A stretch of 64,000 nucleotides of DNA from Pleurostoma richardsiae (Eukaryota; Ascomycota; Sordariomycetes; Calosphaeriales; Pleurostomataceae): the NCBI GenBank assembly GCA_030052745.1, contig JANBVO010000004.1, positions 558,001-622,000 of the forward strand. The letters are read 5' to 3'. This document shows positions 10,877 through 22,336 of the stretch, one piece after another. Position 1 is the stretch's first letter, and the number at the start of each line of letters is the position of its first letter. The position numbers and the translations under genes were made by a program. The notes beneath the pieces are model-generated. The model was not told the DNA's origin, searched no databases, and saw only the letters and a list, made by a program, of their open reading frames with translations.

Positions 10877-12271
10877 TTAAACAATATCCGACACGGCCTT
10901 GTCCAGCGTCACCTTCGGCTTCTTGTCCTTGATGTTGTTGTAGTGTGGGATGCCCAGCTGCTTGTCCCGTTCGAGCACCTCGCGGTCTCTGTCGGTGAGG
11001 GGCACACCCTCAATCCTCTTGACCCGCTTGCCCTCCACAAACATCATGATGCCTCCGAGGCCGGCGGCGATGCAGCCTAGTGCCACGAACAGCCCAGTCG
11101 CCCAGCTAGGACGGTTGTAGCGGGTCATGCCCCACATGAAGCCAGAGAGGACGCACTGGAGGAAGGTGTTGCTAACATTCATCCACACGACGAAGTCAAG
11201 CCTCCAGAGTTTGGTTGGAGGGGCTCGGGTCCCCGTCAAGGGGGCCTCAGCTATCGACTTCTCTGGTATAGGGATGCATTCCAAGGGGACGTCACCAAGT
11301 CTCCCTTCAATGTTGTCCGGGCCGATGTCGATCGGTAGGTTTTCTGACCCGGAGAGTCGCAGCCAGCCACGGTGAATTCCTGCGAGATGGCGTAGTCCTT
11401 CCGCCTTCCCCATGATCCGGTATGTGAGGAGATAATACCAGTCGCGGAATCTCCAAGGTGCTAGCCCGAAGCCAGTTACGCAGAACAGCGAGTTGAGGAT
11501 TTGAGAGTCGATTTCCACCCATTTCCGCCTCGGGGAGTTGATGTCGTTGCAGTCAGGATGGCACATGGCCGGAGCCGCGTTGCAGAGGAGCAGAAAGAGC
11601 ATGCCTCCCCAGGCCACCACGTTAAGTCCATAGACAACAACCAAAAACCCGAGCGGAGTAAGGAAGTACTGCCAGAATGCCACCATTGCGTGCTTGAACG
11701 ACTCGCCCTTTGGGTAGCTGGGTGGAAAATGGTAGCCATTCTGGAATGGTTCTGTGGCTTCTTCGTCGGCGGTGTTTTCCTCGGTTTCCTGGCGCGATAC
11801 CTTGGCAGTTGCCTCCCCTGAAGACTTTCCAGCTGCCTCCCTCTCCTCGACTGCTTCGCTGATTGCAGAAGGAATAGGCCCAAGGGCGATAGGGGGCCCT
11901 AAGGCGCCGCTCTCATCCACGCCGTTGACGAAATGATGCTGGTCTTGCCTAGACGACCCAGTCCTGGCTCTGCTCCTAGCTGAGCTTGGCACACTGGGGC
12001 TTCCAGATCCTCGTCTCTGATATCTGATGCCGTCGCCGCCGAGTGTGAAGACAGAAGAGGCGAAGTCACCCGTAGCCGCCATAAAGCCTTCGGGAGGGTT
12101 CGAATGCTCAAATCCCTTAGACATGCTTCGAAGCCTGTTGGTTACCGCAGATGCGGTAGATGCGCTCCTAGAGGGTCTAGTCTGACCCCTCTCGCGGCCA
12201 TGCTGAGTAGGCGTGCCGGGCGCCGTGGTCTCGACAGACGGGAAAGGTTCAGCTCCATTTGAATCGGCCAT
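10877..12271 (-). CDS. DUF2985 family membrane protein, function unknown
   Basis: Single-exon protein of 464 residues starting MADSNGAEPF. A frame five codons longer exists but begins with GTG, so the ATG at 12271 is preferred. The first 185 residues are polar and Ser/Arg/Glu-rich, likely disordered and cytosolic. The DUF2985 core follows: a hydrophobic segment (TPLGFLVVVYGLNVVAWGGM) running into a second one, then a Cys-containing loop (APAMCHPDCND), then SPRRKWVEIDSQILNSLFC and PWRFRDWYYLL, which are the conserved landmarks. Two more membrane segments lie near residues 370-430 (WMNVSNTFLQCVLSGFMWG and GLFVALGCIAAGLGGIMMF). The family is widespread in filamentous ascomycetes and has no settled function. 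I infer a four-helix integral membrane protein with cytosolic tails. Confidence 0.85.
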   Translation of the reverse strand: MADSNGAEPFPSVETTAPGTPTQHGRERGQTRPSRSASTASAVTNRLRSMSKGFEHSNPPEGFMAATGDFASSVFTLGGDGIRYQRRGSGSPSVPSSARSRARTGSSRQDQHHFVNGVDESGALGPPIALGPIPSAISEAVEEREAAGKSSGEATAKVSRQETEENTADEEATEPFQNGYHFPPSYPKGESFKHAMVAFWQYFLTPLGFLVVVYGLNVVAWGGMLFLLLCNAAPAMCHPDCNDINSPRRKWVEIDSQILNSLFCVTGFGLAPWRFRDWYYLLTYRIMGKAEGLRHLAGIHRGWLRLSGSENLPIDIGPDNIEGRLGDVPLECIPIPEKSIAEAPLTGTRAPPTKLWRLDFVVWMNVSNTFLQCVLSGFMWGMTRYNRPSWATGLFVALGCIAAGLGGIMMFVEGKRVKRIEGVPLTDRDREVLERDKQLGIPHYNNIKDKKPKVTLDKAVSDIV

Positions 12272-13459
12272 TTTGTAGAGGTTCACGATCTGTCAGGTGC
12301 GCGAAGCGGGTGACTGCAGCGGTGGGCTGATGGCAGCGTCTGGCTTGTTCATCAGTTTTCTGCTGCTATTCCACAGCGAGCGCATTCCTAGAACAGAAAC
12401 AGACAACAACATACCTCTTGTGGTGAGTGCCCAAGATGGGTGGGTGCGTTGGGTCGCTTCGCAAATGAATGTTGCGCCGCGACACTCAGATTGACGCTGC
12501 ACCGCTACAAGCAATGCGACTCTCGAGACTGGCGAGAGCCGGAGAAATGAAGGAAGATTAAGTGATGGGAATAGAAATGGTCCATCTGCGAAGAGAAGAT
12601 GGTATCCAAGACTTCTTGCAGAGGATCTGCGAAACCGCCCCTTCTTCAAAGGGGACTGGGGAGAAACCCGTTCGCCAAACCGCCCATTATTATGGCTGGA
12701 AAAGCGAAAGCGAGCCGGGGTACCTGATGGATGGGAGACGAGGGCAACGGCAGTCCATCCTGCTTTAGCCAAAATCGGCATGTGCCCGCCCTGCCACAGC
12801 GAGCCAAGACAGCTGGACTGTGTGGCTTTGACGTCAACGTAGGCCAATTGCGACCCTGCATATTTCGGCGACTCCTCCACGGGCCTAGAACCCAAGAGAC
12901 TAAGATGGCTTTCATTGGATCTTCCGCTGACACAGCTTTCCTCGCATGACGAATACGCGGAACGACAGAATGGCAGACCCTGCGCAAAACCAGGCATTCT
13001 GCGTCATCGCAAGTGTCGCAGTTGGACATGTGATGTCACGGCACGAGAACTGGTGGTCGGTCGTGCGCATCGCAAAGGAAGATCAAAAGAGAAATGAATG
13101 GGACGGTCCCTGGAGTGGACGAGATCTGCAGCCTCTTGGTCGGGGTTAGGGTTAATTAGTGAATACGCAGTGCAGATACGCGTAAAAAAAATAAAATACG
13201 GTTATCATCGTAATGTCGAGGATACGGGCATCTTAGTCACTAGCAGCGACTCCAAAGCCTCAGAAAGGATCGAAGCTTGAAGCGCTGCATGCGTGGTCTT
13301 CATGCTACGCGACTCATATCGTTCAAAGCGAAAACTTTTCGAAGTTGTCGGGAAGCCACCAGGATCGTATACCTGCCTCCCTGCCTAGGTAGTCTGTCTC
13401 GGTGACAGAGAGGCCGACCATCATTACGTCCCGTCTCATCATTGCAGGTCCTTCGAGCC
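12272..13459. other. Divergent promoter region DUF2985 / SEN15
   Basis: About 1.2 kb between divergently transcribed genes. A 234-codon minus frame at 12293-12997 has no domain and lies where the DUF2985 leader should be, so I do not call it a gene. A telobox-like TTAGGGTTAA lies at 13146-13155. Confidence 0.5.
13143..13155. promoter_or_regulatory. Telobox-like motif
   Basis: GGGTTAGGGTTAA, one and a half telomere-type units, about 310 bp upstream of the SEN15 start codon. Such motifs bind Tbf1/TRF-like factors in promoters of several yeasts and fungi; a role here is inference only. Confidence 0.3.
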
Positions 13460-13945
13460 ATGTCTTCAAGTCTCCACCTCGACGCCTTGGTAAAGGTCGT
13501 CCTGAACAACCTCGAGAACCAGCAGGACTGGACCGACCTGCAGATCTACAGTGACGCCTCCCGGCCGCGGCCCCTCATCTCGGGCCTCCCGCCCCGCCGC
13601 CTGTACGTCCACCCGGACGAGCAGATCGAGATTATCAAGGCGGAGACGACCCGCGGCGGCGAGAGAATCCCGCAGCCGCCCGAGCACGAGTGGATCCTGC
13701 CCATTCATCTGGCCGAGAAGCTGTCCCTGAGTGCCTTCGCCGCGGTCTTCGACTCTATTGAAGCCATCCCTCCCGGCGCGCATGCCGTGGAGGAACGGGA
13801 TTACGGCGAGGAGGGCGCTGCGCAGTGGATGCAGTGGAGAGGTCCCAAGCGAGGAAAGCGACTGCTGCTTGCTACCGTGCAGGATGACTCGACGGTCGTC
13901 TACTACCTCATGCATGACGGCATCGTGAAGCCACGACAGAACTGA
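13460..13945 (+). CDS. SEN15: tRNA-splicing endonuclease subunit Sen15
   Basis: Single-exon protein of 161 residues. Sen15 is one of the two non-catalytic structural subunits of the heterotetrameric Sen2-Sen34-Sen54-Sen15 endonuclease, which removes introns from pre-tRNA. Diagnostic stretches are QQDWTDLQIY, LISGLPPRRLYVHPDEQIE, EWILPIHLAEKLSL, and the C-terminal block KRLLLATVQDDSTVVYYLMH followed by GIVKPRQN. The start is the first ATG of the frame at 13460; the frame continues upstream without another ATG, from a TTG at 13442. Neighbours are a divergent DUF2985 gene and a convergent alcohol dehydrogenase only 180 bp downstream, so the 3' UTRs probably overlap. Confidence 0.94.
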   Translation: MSSSLHLDALVKVVLNNLENQQDWTDLQIYSDASRPRPLISGLPPRRLYVHPDEQIEIIKAETTRGGERIPQPPEHEWILPIHLAEKLSLSAFAAVFDSIEAIPPGAHAVEERDYGEEGAAQWMQWRGPKRGKRLLLATVQDDSTVVYYLMHDGIVKPRQN

Positions 13946-14125
13946 GACGAGGCCGGCTCATGGTTGACTGCATGTGCAGATATATGTGCTACAGCTATGT
14001 ACAACAATCTGCGCCTTCGTCATTCCGTGTTCACCCACATTTCATCCAGAGCCATGAAAGGGCTTCTGCCACTTTTTTTCCCTCTCCATTTTAGACCCCA
14101 GGAACGCCTCTGTCCCCACTGGCCG

Positions 14126-15686
14126 TCAAGGGGTAAAGATGATCTTCTGCGCCTTCATCTTATCGAAAAGGTCATATCCCTCCGGTGCCGATGTGAGGGG
14201 CATAATCTTGTCAAACATGAAGCTGTCGCAAGATTAGCATGCCAATTCTGGTCCCGACCAGTGCTAGGACGTGTCTGCGGTCTCACCTGAACTTGCTCTG
14301 GTTCTTCGCCAGGACAGGAAGCGCCTCGGGGAATATCGATCTCACCGGGCACCGCCCCATCTGGACGCGGACGTTTTTGCTGTGCAGGTTGTCAGGAGTG
14401 GCTCTCCCGCCATGATTACAGGAGAAGAGACTCACTTATAAGCATCAGCACCAGTCCAAGGGATCTAGAAGATGCGGTCAGTTTACAGTATCAGAGCATA
14501 GAATGTTCGCACCAACCTCTCCGTTATGCACGCCAATGCTCGAGATCATGCCGAAGGGTCGCAAAAGATCGAACGCGGTTCTCAGTGCTGGACTCAAGCC
14601 CACCACCTCGATGACGGCGTCCGCGCCGCGACCATCCGATGCCTCCTTGACGCGCTTGAACATGCCTTCCTTGTCCTTGAGGAAGTTCAGGGGTTCGGCC
14701 CCGAGTTTCTTCGCGATTTCCAGGCGGCTGTCAACGCTGTCCACGGCAAAGAGGTGCTTCGGCTTGTACTCAAGGGCAGCGATGATTGCACAAAGCCCGA
14801 CTGGCCCACATCCGATGACAACGACCGTAGATTCGGGAATGGTCTCCGGCACCAGCGCGTTGAAAGCGTTCTTCGCGCCGAAGAATCCCGTAGGAAAGAT
14901 ATCACCCATGAGGATCAGAGCCTTGTCATCAATCTCCGAGGGCGCCTTCACCGCGGTGTCATCGGCGTTTGGGACTCGCACATACTCCGCCTGTCCACCA
15001 TCTCTGTCTCTCCTCATTAGTGGACATTCCACTTATGACTGCGCGGCTTGACGAGTGGCGGCACGACTTACAGCTTTGGGGAGCCGAAGAGGAGGACTTC
15101 AACACAGCGGGACGAGTAGCCGTTACTGCAGTAGAAGCACTTTCCGCTACAGTTCTTTCAGCTGTGGCTCATGCATGAAAATAAAAATAAAGGTCATCCA
15201 GCCCCTTTTGGCGCAGCGCTACGTACCAGGAAGTCGTGAATGGCGATACCACCCTGTCTCCAACCTTGAGGGCCTTGACATTTTCGCCAACTTCAACTAT
15301 CACTCCGGTAAACTCATGGCCCATGATGTAGCCGGTTCCGGCGACCTCGAGGCCCCTGAACGTATGCAGCTCACTAGGCGGGGAATGGCGTTAGCACCCT
15401 GATGGTTATACTGACTGAAGGGGGGTCAGGAGGTTTAGTCAGAATGGCGGTGATATGTATATATGTATGTACGTACGAGCCGCATAGAGCAGTAGCCTGG
15501 ACCTTGACAATGATGTCGCGCGGATGCTGTACTACATCTCGGTGTCAGTCCCTAATGACCAAGGATCGGCATACACGTATGAGCGGGCATGTGTGTCTGA
15601 CTTTTTGGGACCGGCCGGTCCTGGACTGAGACCTTGAAAGGTCCGTCGAAGACCACGGCCTTCATGGTCTCTGGCGGCTGAGACAT
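14126..15686 (-). CDS. Zinc-dependent medium-chain alcohol dehydrogenase
   Basis: A 355-residue enzyme from eight exons in transcript order: 15686-15602, 15531-15477, 15373-15227, 15146-15072, 15003-14517, 14464-14436, 14379-14287, 14222-14126. Seven introns of 53-103 bp all keep frame. It oxidises alcohols or aldehydes with a nicotinamide cofactor. Catalytic zinc ligands are Cys45 (ALCGSELH) and His66-Glu67 (MGHEF). The structural zinc site is Cys96, Cys99, Cys102 and Cys110. The Rossmann loop GCGPVG is at 185-190 and is followed by Asp209 (LFAVDSVD), which favours NAD over NADP. The fold and length fit the GroES-like / zinc-binding dehydrogenase family; the substrate is unknown. The gene is exceptionally intron-rich, with a 29-bp sixth exon. 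It starts at the only ATG of the first frame that fits the family N-terminus (MKAVVFDGPFKV). Confidence 0.93.
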
Positions 15687-18600
15687 GATGTTTGGTGCTC
15701 CGGAGCTGTTGATCTCGACGGCAGTCAAACCCGGTGCTGCTGCTGTATCAATACCGCGATTGCGGGGAAGGCAGATCTCTGATCTGATGGGCAGGAAACG
15801 CGGTCCTGCATGGCCGAAGCCGAAGCAGGAGACGGAGGGGAACACCAGAGAGGGGTCTTCACGGCTCAGTGAGCGATTTCGGCCTAAGACGGAGCTACGC
15901 TGCCGGCTCTACAGTACAGGTGCCTGACCCAGTCTCTCGGTTGTCATCGCTATTGCACATTCGCGGCGCTCGCCGACAGGCAGTTGACAGAGCGACATTT
16001 CGGGCACATTGACAGCATGATTCCACATAGTACATAGTCGATGCGCATCATAGGTACACGTAAGGAAGGGCGGCACTGTACGAATGACTCTTGATACTAA
16101 CAGTTAGATGCACAGCAAGACTGACTAAGGTCCTTTCCGGGAATGGAAAGTAGCAAAGGATCGTCCCCCGCATCGTGATCCTCGGTTTCACGGGCAGCTG
16201 GCAACTGTAGTCGGGGAGGAAGGGAAGGCGAGAGACATTGCTGAATTGTGAATCGTGCAGGTGTTGGTTGGACGAAAAGGAACTGAAGGAGCGACCTCCG
16301 AGGGCAAGAGGCTGGTAGGTTGGTACCTGTGCCACAGCAGGTACAGTACCTAACGTTTGTGCACATAGATGCATGATGTGCACCAGGGACCTGACCTGAC
16401 CAACTGTACTCTAGGTAAGGTACTGTACCATTTGTGCCTAGGTGGATGGTAGGGGCAAGCGGGAAGATACGGAGGTACAAAGGCCCCTGGACTGCGGCTC
16501 ATGTCTCCGCTATTGGCGGCTGAAAAAGTTTACCTAGTGGACGGGTAAAATCACTCCTCCCCAACGTCCCCATCAGCTGGTCCATCGGGCTCCAATACAT
16601 GCCTACTGAGTACCCCGCGCAGCTCTGTACAGCGGCCGGCGGCGAGTCCGTCTCTCGCACACCGCCTCGCTAGATCGCTAGATTGAAAGCACCGTCTCTG
16701 TGCGCTTGCTGGCGCTAAGGCCAAGGACACGAGGAGAGGAGGGAGAGGGAACGCGGCTTCATCCCGCGGGCGCGGTACCTCCCTATCAGGGACCCGTAGC
16801 AGCGAAGAGAGACATCACTAAGAGGCGCAGGCGTATGACGAAGCCCGGAACAAGCAGCTGCCGGCGTTGCGCAGGCACGCTGCACCGTAATCCCTCGTCC
16901 TGAATTGGCAGCTGCTTGAAACGAACAGGTACCCTCGCACACTGGCGCAGAGAGGAGTGTGTGGTACTCGACTCATTCAAAGGCTGGTGGGAAGAGACAT
17001 TCCGAGCCTCAATGACAAGAGATGCGGGAAGACCCTCCTGGTTCTGCATTACCAGCCGGGGGGATCGACATCCCCGTTCGTGGGCGGGAGGACGGATCGG
17101 CCAATCCGCAGAAAAACACTGACAGGACGGCGGGCGCCCAAGCATGCAGCCAGGCTATTGGACCCAGTCACCCAACCCCGTTCCACGCCGCTACTGGCGT
17201 CGTGAGTGCACCTTAGCTAGCCACACCCGCCCACCAGCCAGATGGAGTCTGCTGACTTGGAGCGTGGTCTTCTCCTTGCGCAAAATAAGAACCGTCTCGA
17301 TGCCATCTGAAGCTCCAAGAGGAGCGGCGAATACCCCTCTCGCTGAATCAAGGGACGCGGGCTCGTTCTACAACATGTACGACTGTAACCAGGCATCCCC
17401 GAATGATTGGGTGGGAATGGTCTGAGGCTGAACTCGTGCAGTGCGGCGCTGTTCCCGTTCAGGGATCGAGTGACATGCCTGACTAGGCACAGCCACCCAA
17501 TTTACACCCCACACCGCAACCTCTGCCCAGCAATGATCACGATAGCAGGCGAGACCATAAATTGAGAGGAGAGCGAGGTCAAGCCCCGTACTCGGCAAAG
17601 CTAAGAAAAGGAGCACCCCTGTTATGGTGACGATGCATAACTATTGTATCAGCACCCGGTCACCAGCGAGGAGGTAGGCCTGTCACGGAGGCCGCCCAGC
17701 ATGTTTCCGGATCCGCCTCCGTTATCAAACGGGGAGGCGGAGACAAAGACGGGGGAGAAAGACAGGTCTTGCAGGAGCGGTCAATAAGGGCTAGACATCG
17801 ACGCTACCTGCCCTGTTACGTCCTCGCCTTTCTCGATGCGTCTGCCACACCCATCCGTCATGCGACCTAGCTGCAGACATGTGGGAGAGCGGTAATTCTA
17901 GAAGAAATCACTCAGTTGCGGTGCTAACAAAAGCTGCATCTCCTCGGGAGGGGGGGTTTTCGAGATGGTCGGGTGAGCGCGTTCTGCAGCGGCGGATCCC
18001 TTGCCCTGCTTTGCCTCTCTTTATATGCGAACCGGCCGCACTACCCATTTGAATGGCCGCAACGGGCGAGAGAGGTGAGGCGAGGGAGGCGGGCTCTCAA
18101 CAACGGGTGCACGCCATAGCACCTGCCGCGTGTCTGCCCCTACATGTTCCGGCATACTGACCAATGCCTTCTCGCGATGTGACATGGCGATGGGATGACA
18201 CAGATGGGCAATATTCGGCAAAGTCTCCAACTGGGCGGTCGCCTTATGGGCCCGTCTTTGTTGAACCCGCCGCCTCCCTCCTCAGTCGCTAGGGCCGGCG
18301 CCCCCAGGACGCCCCCCCATCCTCTGGCGAGATATGTGGAAGCGCGCAATAACCTGTAACATCACCTCCATTTTACTCGTTCACAGCCATTGCATGCAGA
18401 AAAGGACCGCGTCTGTAAGCGACATTGCCGGGTGCTGGAGGGTGACTGACGAGTGTGTCTACTGCGTGAGGCGTATTGGCGTAGCACCTCCACTCCGTCC
18501 TGCAGGGGAGCAGGGCGGGAGCCTCCATCCAGATCGATAACTACAGGGTACGCCGTGCTTTGCCGTAGAAGAGGTCCACGTACACTCCAAGTACCTAGGT

Positions 18601-20704
18601 ACATGCATTGAGCTGCGATGACTCCTGTACCCCCTGGCATTCGATGGGAGACATGAGTGCCAACATTGGGTAGATAGGCTAGATGCTCCGTACTCGAGAG
18701 CGGGTCTCAGTTCTGCAAAAGTGCAGCCTGCCTCAGTATCGGGCATCCATCCGTGCGTGCCCTGCAGAATTCCGGCCACCTTGGTCTCATGGAGGGCCCG
18801 TCCAACTCCGGACCCTGACAATATCAATCAAGCAGCAACCCTGGCAGACCCGTGCTAACTAGCGGCGTGCCTTAGTCCAGCTTCTCTTTCTCTCATCCAG
18901 GATCCCTCTGGCGCTGGCTTGGCTCCTCTCTTCTCCCAGAGCAACCGGTGACAAGGCAACTTGACGCCCACCACCTTCGCCGCCCTCGTCACCGGCAATC
19001 GAAACCGTGACTTTATACACCGTATATCGGGTGGCCATCCTGTTTGGGCCACACGTCGCAACGTCACAACACCTTTGAGAGAGCAGCAGCATCCAGCGAA
19101 CACCGCCGCCATTTTCTCGGTACCTTACTGTCCGTCCGTAACTTGTCCAGCACCCACCTCACTTTACGCAGCGGACCGCCTTCCCTCTCAGCGTTGCGAC
19201 CGTGTGCGGTCCGTCTCACCTCAGCTCATCCCCTCGGTACAGCAAAGCACGGCACAGCACAGCACAATCACAACACGAGGCGTGTGCTTGAGTGAGTGAG
19301 TGAGTGACTCGCTTGTACCGGCCAGCTGTGACTTGGGATCTGTTGGTCCTCCCGCTTCCCGTGTCAAGCGGCTCAGCGTCCCACCCAGGCCGCCTCGGTC
19401 GACCATCGACAGGGGACAAAGTCCCTCCCTCTCACACGTCTTTTGTTGTGGTCATTATCGACATCCTTTGAGCGTCCGACCGCCTTCGAAGGTGCTCAAG
19501 GTGCCTTGCCTTCAGCCTACCTTGCTCTCAGGTCTCCTAGTGCTCTTGACGTTAGAGTACCGTTAGTTCCCTCAGTCCTGTCTGTCCCTCGGCTCCTCTT
19601 GCACCTCGCAAGCTGCCGCTTCGTCAGGCTTCCCCACAGCACGAGGGTCGCCGAGCAAGAAAAAGTGGATTCGGCATCTCTGGTGGACGCCGGCCAATCC
19701 CTCCATCTCCCCCGCATACCCGTACAGTAGGGGTACTGTACTGGCTCGACTGGGTACTGTTCCAGTTGTACCCTGCCTACTGCCGATTTGATTCATGGGA
19801 TTGACGAGGCTTTGGCTCTGGGTAACGACACGCACGCCCCGGCCGCAGCCGCCTCTTGTTTTCCTCGTCCCTGTGTGGTCTGTCGTCCCGGCTATCCATC
19901 CGCCGCCGCCGCACTCCCTCACCTAAGCTCTCCCTCGGGTCTAGCGCCTTCGCCTTCTCCTCCGTTAATCAAGCCGCCAACGTCCCAGGTGAACGGACGA
20001 CTCGAGCACCCACCTTTACCGGCCACACGCGCAGCGGCGCCGCTAAAGACACGATAAGTCTGGCGCCGGAACTCAAGACCACCTCCATACCCTGCCCTTC
20101 CCCCCCTCTCCCGCCTGCTCGACTCCAAGTGCGCTCTTCCCCAGAGACACATCCTCGTGCGGCGACTTGCCGGGATCCCTGCTTCCCGCCGTCTCTGCCC
20201 TCTGCCTTGTTTCCCCGAGACCTCGTGCAATTTGCCGCCTTCTCCGCACCCACCCCAACACTACTTTAAAACGGTCACGAGGCCCCGATCTGGCCGTGTG
20301 GTTCCTCTTGCGCCGCATCGATCTGGAGCATCGCTGCCGTCGACCTCCACCGTGTTCCCACACGTTCCACACGCCACCACACCGACTCTGTCCCCCAAGG
20401 GCTGTCGACAAGCTACCCTTGGATGATCACCGTCTTATCAACCCCCGTTGCGCCTCCAAAGCGACACAGGCGAGACCGAGACCGACCGCGCGAGTTTCGA
20501 GAGGAACGCAGCGGTTCAGCCGCAGCGAAGAGCAGCGCGTACGCTGAGGAATCCGGGAGCGGGAGGTGCATCGCAGGAACACAGATCGATATTAGAGGCG
20601 CTCGGCGGGGAATCCACGCTGCAGTCACACGAACACTCACGATTTCTAGATGGCGAGCTGAACAAATGATACCGTGAGTAAGAGTACCGAGCAGACGCGA
20701 AGCT
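15687..20704. other. 5 kb gene-free region upstream of the C2H2 factor
   Basis: No supported gene on either strand. Frames up to about 137 codons occur but are short, overlap each other on both strands and carry no recognisable motif. Notable content: TACCTAGG/AGGTACC-type short palindromes (16410-16440, 18591-18602), a GAGT tetranucleotide run near 19290-19306, and a pyrimidine-rich stretch from about 19100 to 20400 that looks like promoter plus a long 5' leader of the C2H2 gene. An 84-codon ATG frame at 20423-20677 lies directly before the main start. Confidence 0.55.
20423..20677 (+). other. Upstream ORF or alternative first exon of the C2H2 gene
   Basis: An ATG-initiated 84-codon frame (begins MITVLSTPVAPPKRHRRDRD) ends 27 bp before the main start. 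A GTGAGT donor overlaps its end (20674). If this were spliced to the CCAG at 20715, its frame would continue into the transcription factor at VAPNLAHPF. That intron would be only 42 bp, shorter than any other in the window, so a uORF is equally likely. Confidence 0.35.
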
Positions 20705-22336
20705 ATGAATACCAGCGTGGCGCCGAATCTCGCTCACCCGTTCAGCGACTTCTACGACTCGGATGAAGTCATTCCCCAGAACAGTCCCCTGCTCACTGCG
20801 CGTTTGAACATTCGACCGTCGCCGACCCCGCCACTCGTGCTGCCTCCGCACCAGGCCAGTCCTCCTCCCAGCCCCGGTGGTCGGAGACCGAAACACCGGA
20901 AGCGAAGGATCAAGCCGAGCCAAGGCGATGCCGTCCTGGTATCGCTGATGGATAGTGGCAGGCAACCGGATATCGCGATCACGGCCGGAAAGGAAGCACT
21001 TCCGTCGGTCTCCTCCGAGGACGCATCCACCATCGATACGTCTGAGGGCTCTGGCGACGAAGACGAGCATATAGAGATACGAAGCGCGCAGGGTGGAGGC
21101 GCTGGGGCTGGGGAGATGATAAACGCAATGTCGGAGGAGCCTCCTTCATCCGCCGCAATGGGCTCCTTCTTTGCACTCAAGTCGCTGGCGGCTGACGCGC
21201 TGGGCAAACTGGGGCTGCAAGAGAAGAGCCCCGAGAATGAAGAAAGTCGACCGCCCGAGTACGTCAACGGCGATGTTGCCAACGAGACGTCTCAGGTCGC
21301 GGAAATCCCCCCAAGTGCGATCTTTGGAGGCTACGTGCCTGCTCGCGACGACAGATCGCAGCAACTAGGCCATTCTCCATATAGCTCCCATGATTCCTTA
21401 TCACCTAGGCGGCTTGGGCCCATTCTCGCGCATAGGCCTGCCGATGCTATGTCACCGCCCAACGATGGCATCCAGCGTGGAGAGCTTCCGCCCATACATA
21501 TGGCATCTCCTCGTTCAGACACGAATGTTCTTCCATCCATAAGGGATCACTTGGGAGACCAGCTGGCTGAAGGCGCCTCACCGGCTTTCTCTGGCCCTTT
21601 TCACTCACCTCCTGCTGTATTTCCTCCACTATCCCGGATATCCAGCCACGGCTCGCCTCCAGTGTCTCCCCAGGATTACCGCAACAGCTTGACCTCACCA
21701 GGGCACCCTCTTCTCTCAGCTAATCACCACTATTTTCCCTATGCGAATGGCGTACCACAACGGTCAGGAGCCGAATACAGCAGCAGCAATACAGAGACTC
21801 CAAGCACGGACCATTCGGCCTCAACACCGGCAACTTCAACCTCGATCGCCGATCATCTCAGCATCCATGGAGCTATCTATTCAAACCCAGAGGGTAGCTA
21901 CATATGCACGTTTGCTGGATGCAAGGCGCCACCTTTCCAGACGCAATACCTACTTAACTCCCACGCCAACGTGCACTCATCTGCTAGGCCACATTACTGT
22001 CCGGTGCAAGGCTGTCCCAGAAGTGAGGGCGGCAAAGGTTTCAAACGGAAGAACGAGATGATAAGGCACGGGTTGGTGCACGACTCACCTGGATATGTGT
22101 GTCCATTTTGTCCGGATCGGGAGCACAAGTATCCTAGGCCGGACAATCTGCAAAGGTACGTTACTCTATCTTATTTCGCAGTCAAAGCTGTCTGAGTCTT
22201 TCGCTAACTGCGACGTAGACATGTCCGGGTACATCATGTCGACAAGGACAAGGACGATCCACAGCTCAGGATGGTGTTAGCACAACGGTCCGATGGGCCA
22301 AGCCGTGGCCGCAGGAGGCGAGCTGTGGCCAGTTGA
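20705..22336 (+). CDS. C2H2 zinc-finger transcription factor
   Basis: A 522-residue protein from exons 20705-22155 and 22219-22336. The first 395 residues are low-complexity, rich in Ser and Pro, with a basic patch (RRPKHRKRRIKPS, about 60-72) that could be a nuclear signal. Three zinc fingers follow at residues 399-490: CTFAGC...HANVH, YCPVQGC...HGLVH, and CPFC...RHVRVHH. The single 63-bp intron (GTACGT...GTAG) cuts the third finger just before its histidines; the second exon supplies HVRVHHVDKDKDD and a basic tail (PSRGRRRRAVAS). Without splicing the frame ends after 13 codons and the finger loses its zinc histidines. I recognise the fungal family by its PRPDNLQRHVRVHHVDKDK signature but cannot give a gene name. 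Targets are unknown. The start may be further upstream. Confidence 0.88.

Noticed and set aside
12293-12997. 234-codon minus frame upstream of the DUF2985 gene
   Set aside because: No recognisable motif, Ser/Arg/Leu-rich, and lies in the expected leader and promoter.
13146-13155. Telomere or interstitial telomere tract
   Set aside because: Only one and a half units; too short for a telomeric tract, kept only as a possible telobox.
20448-20669. Second upstream frame before the C2H2 factor
   Set aside because: It has a plausible-looking C-terminus but starts at TTG, and a stop lies before the only good donor, so it cannot join the gene.
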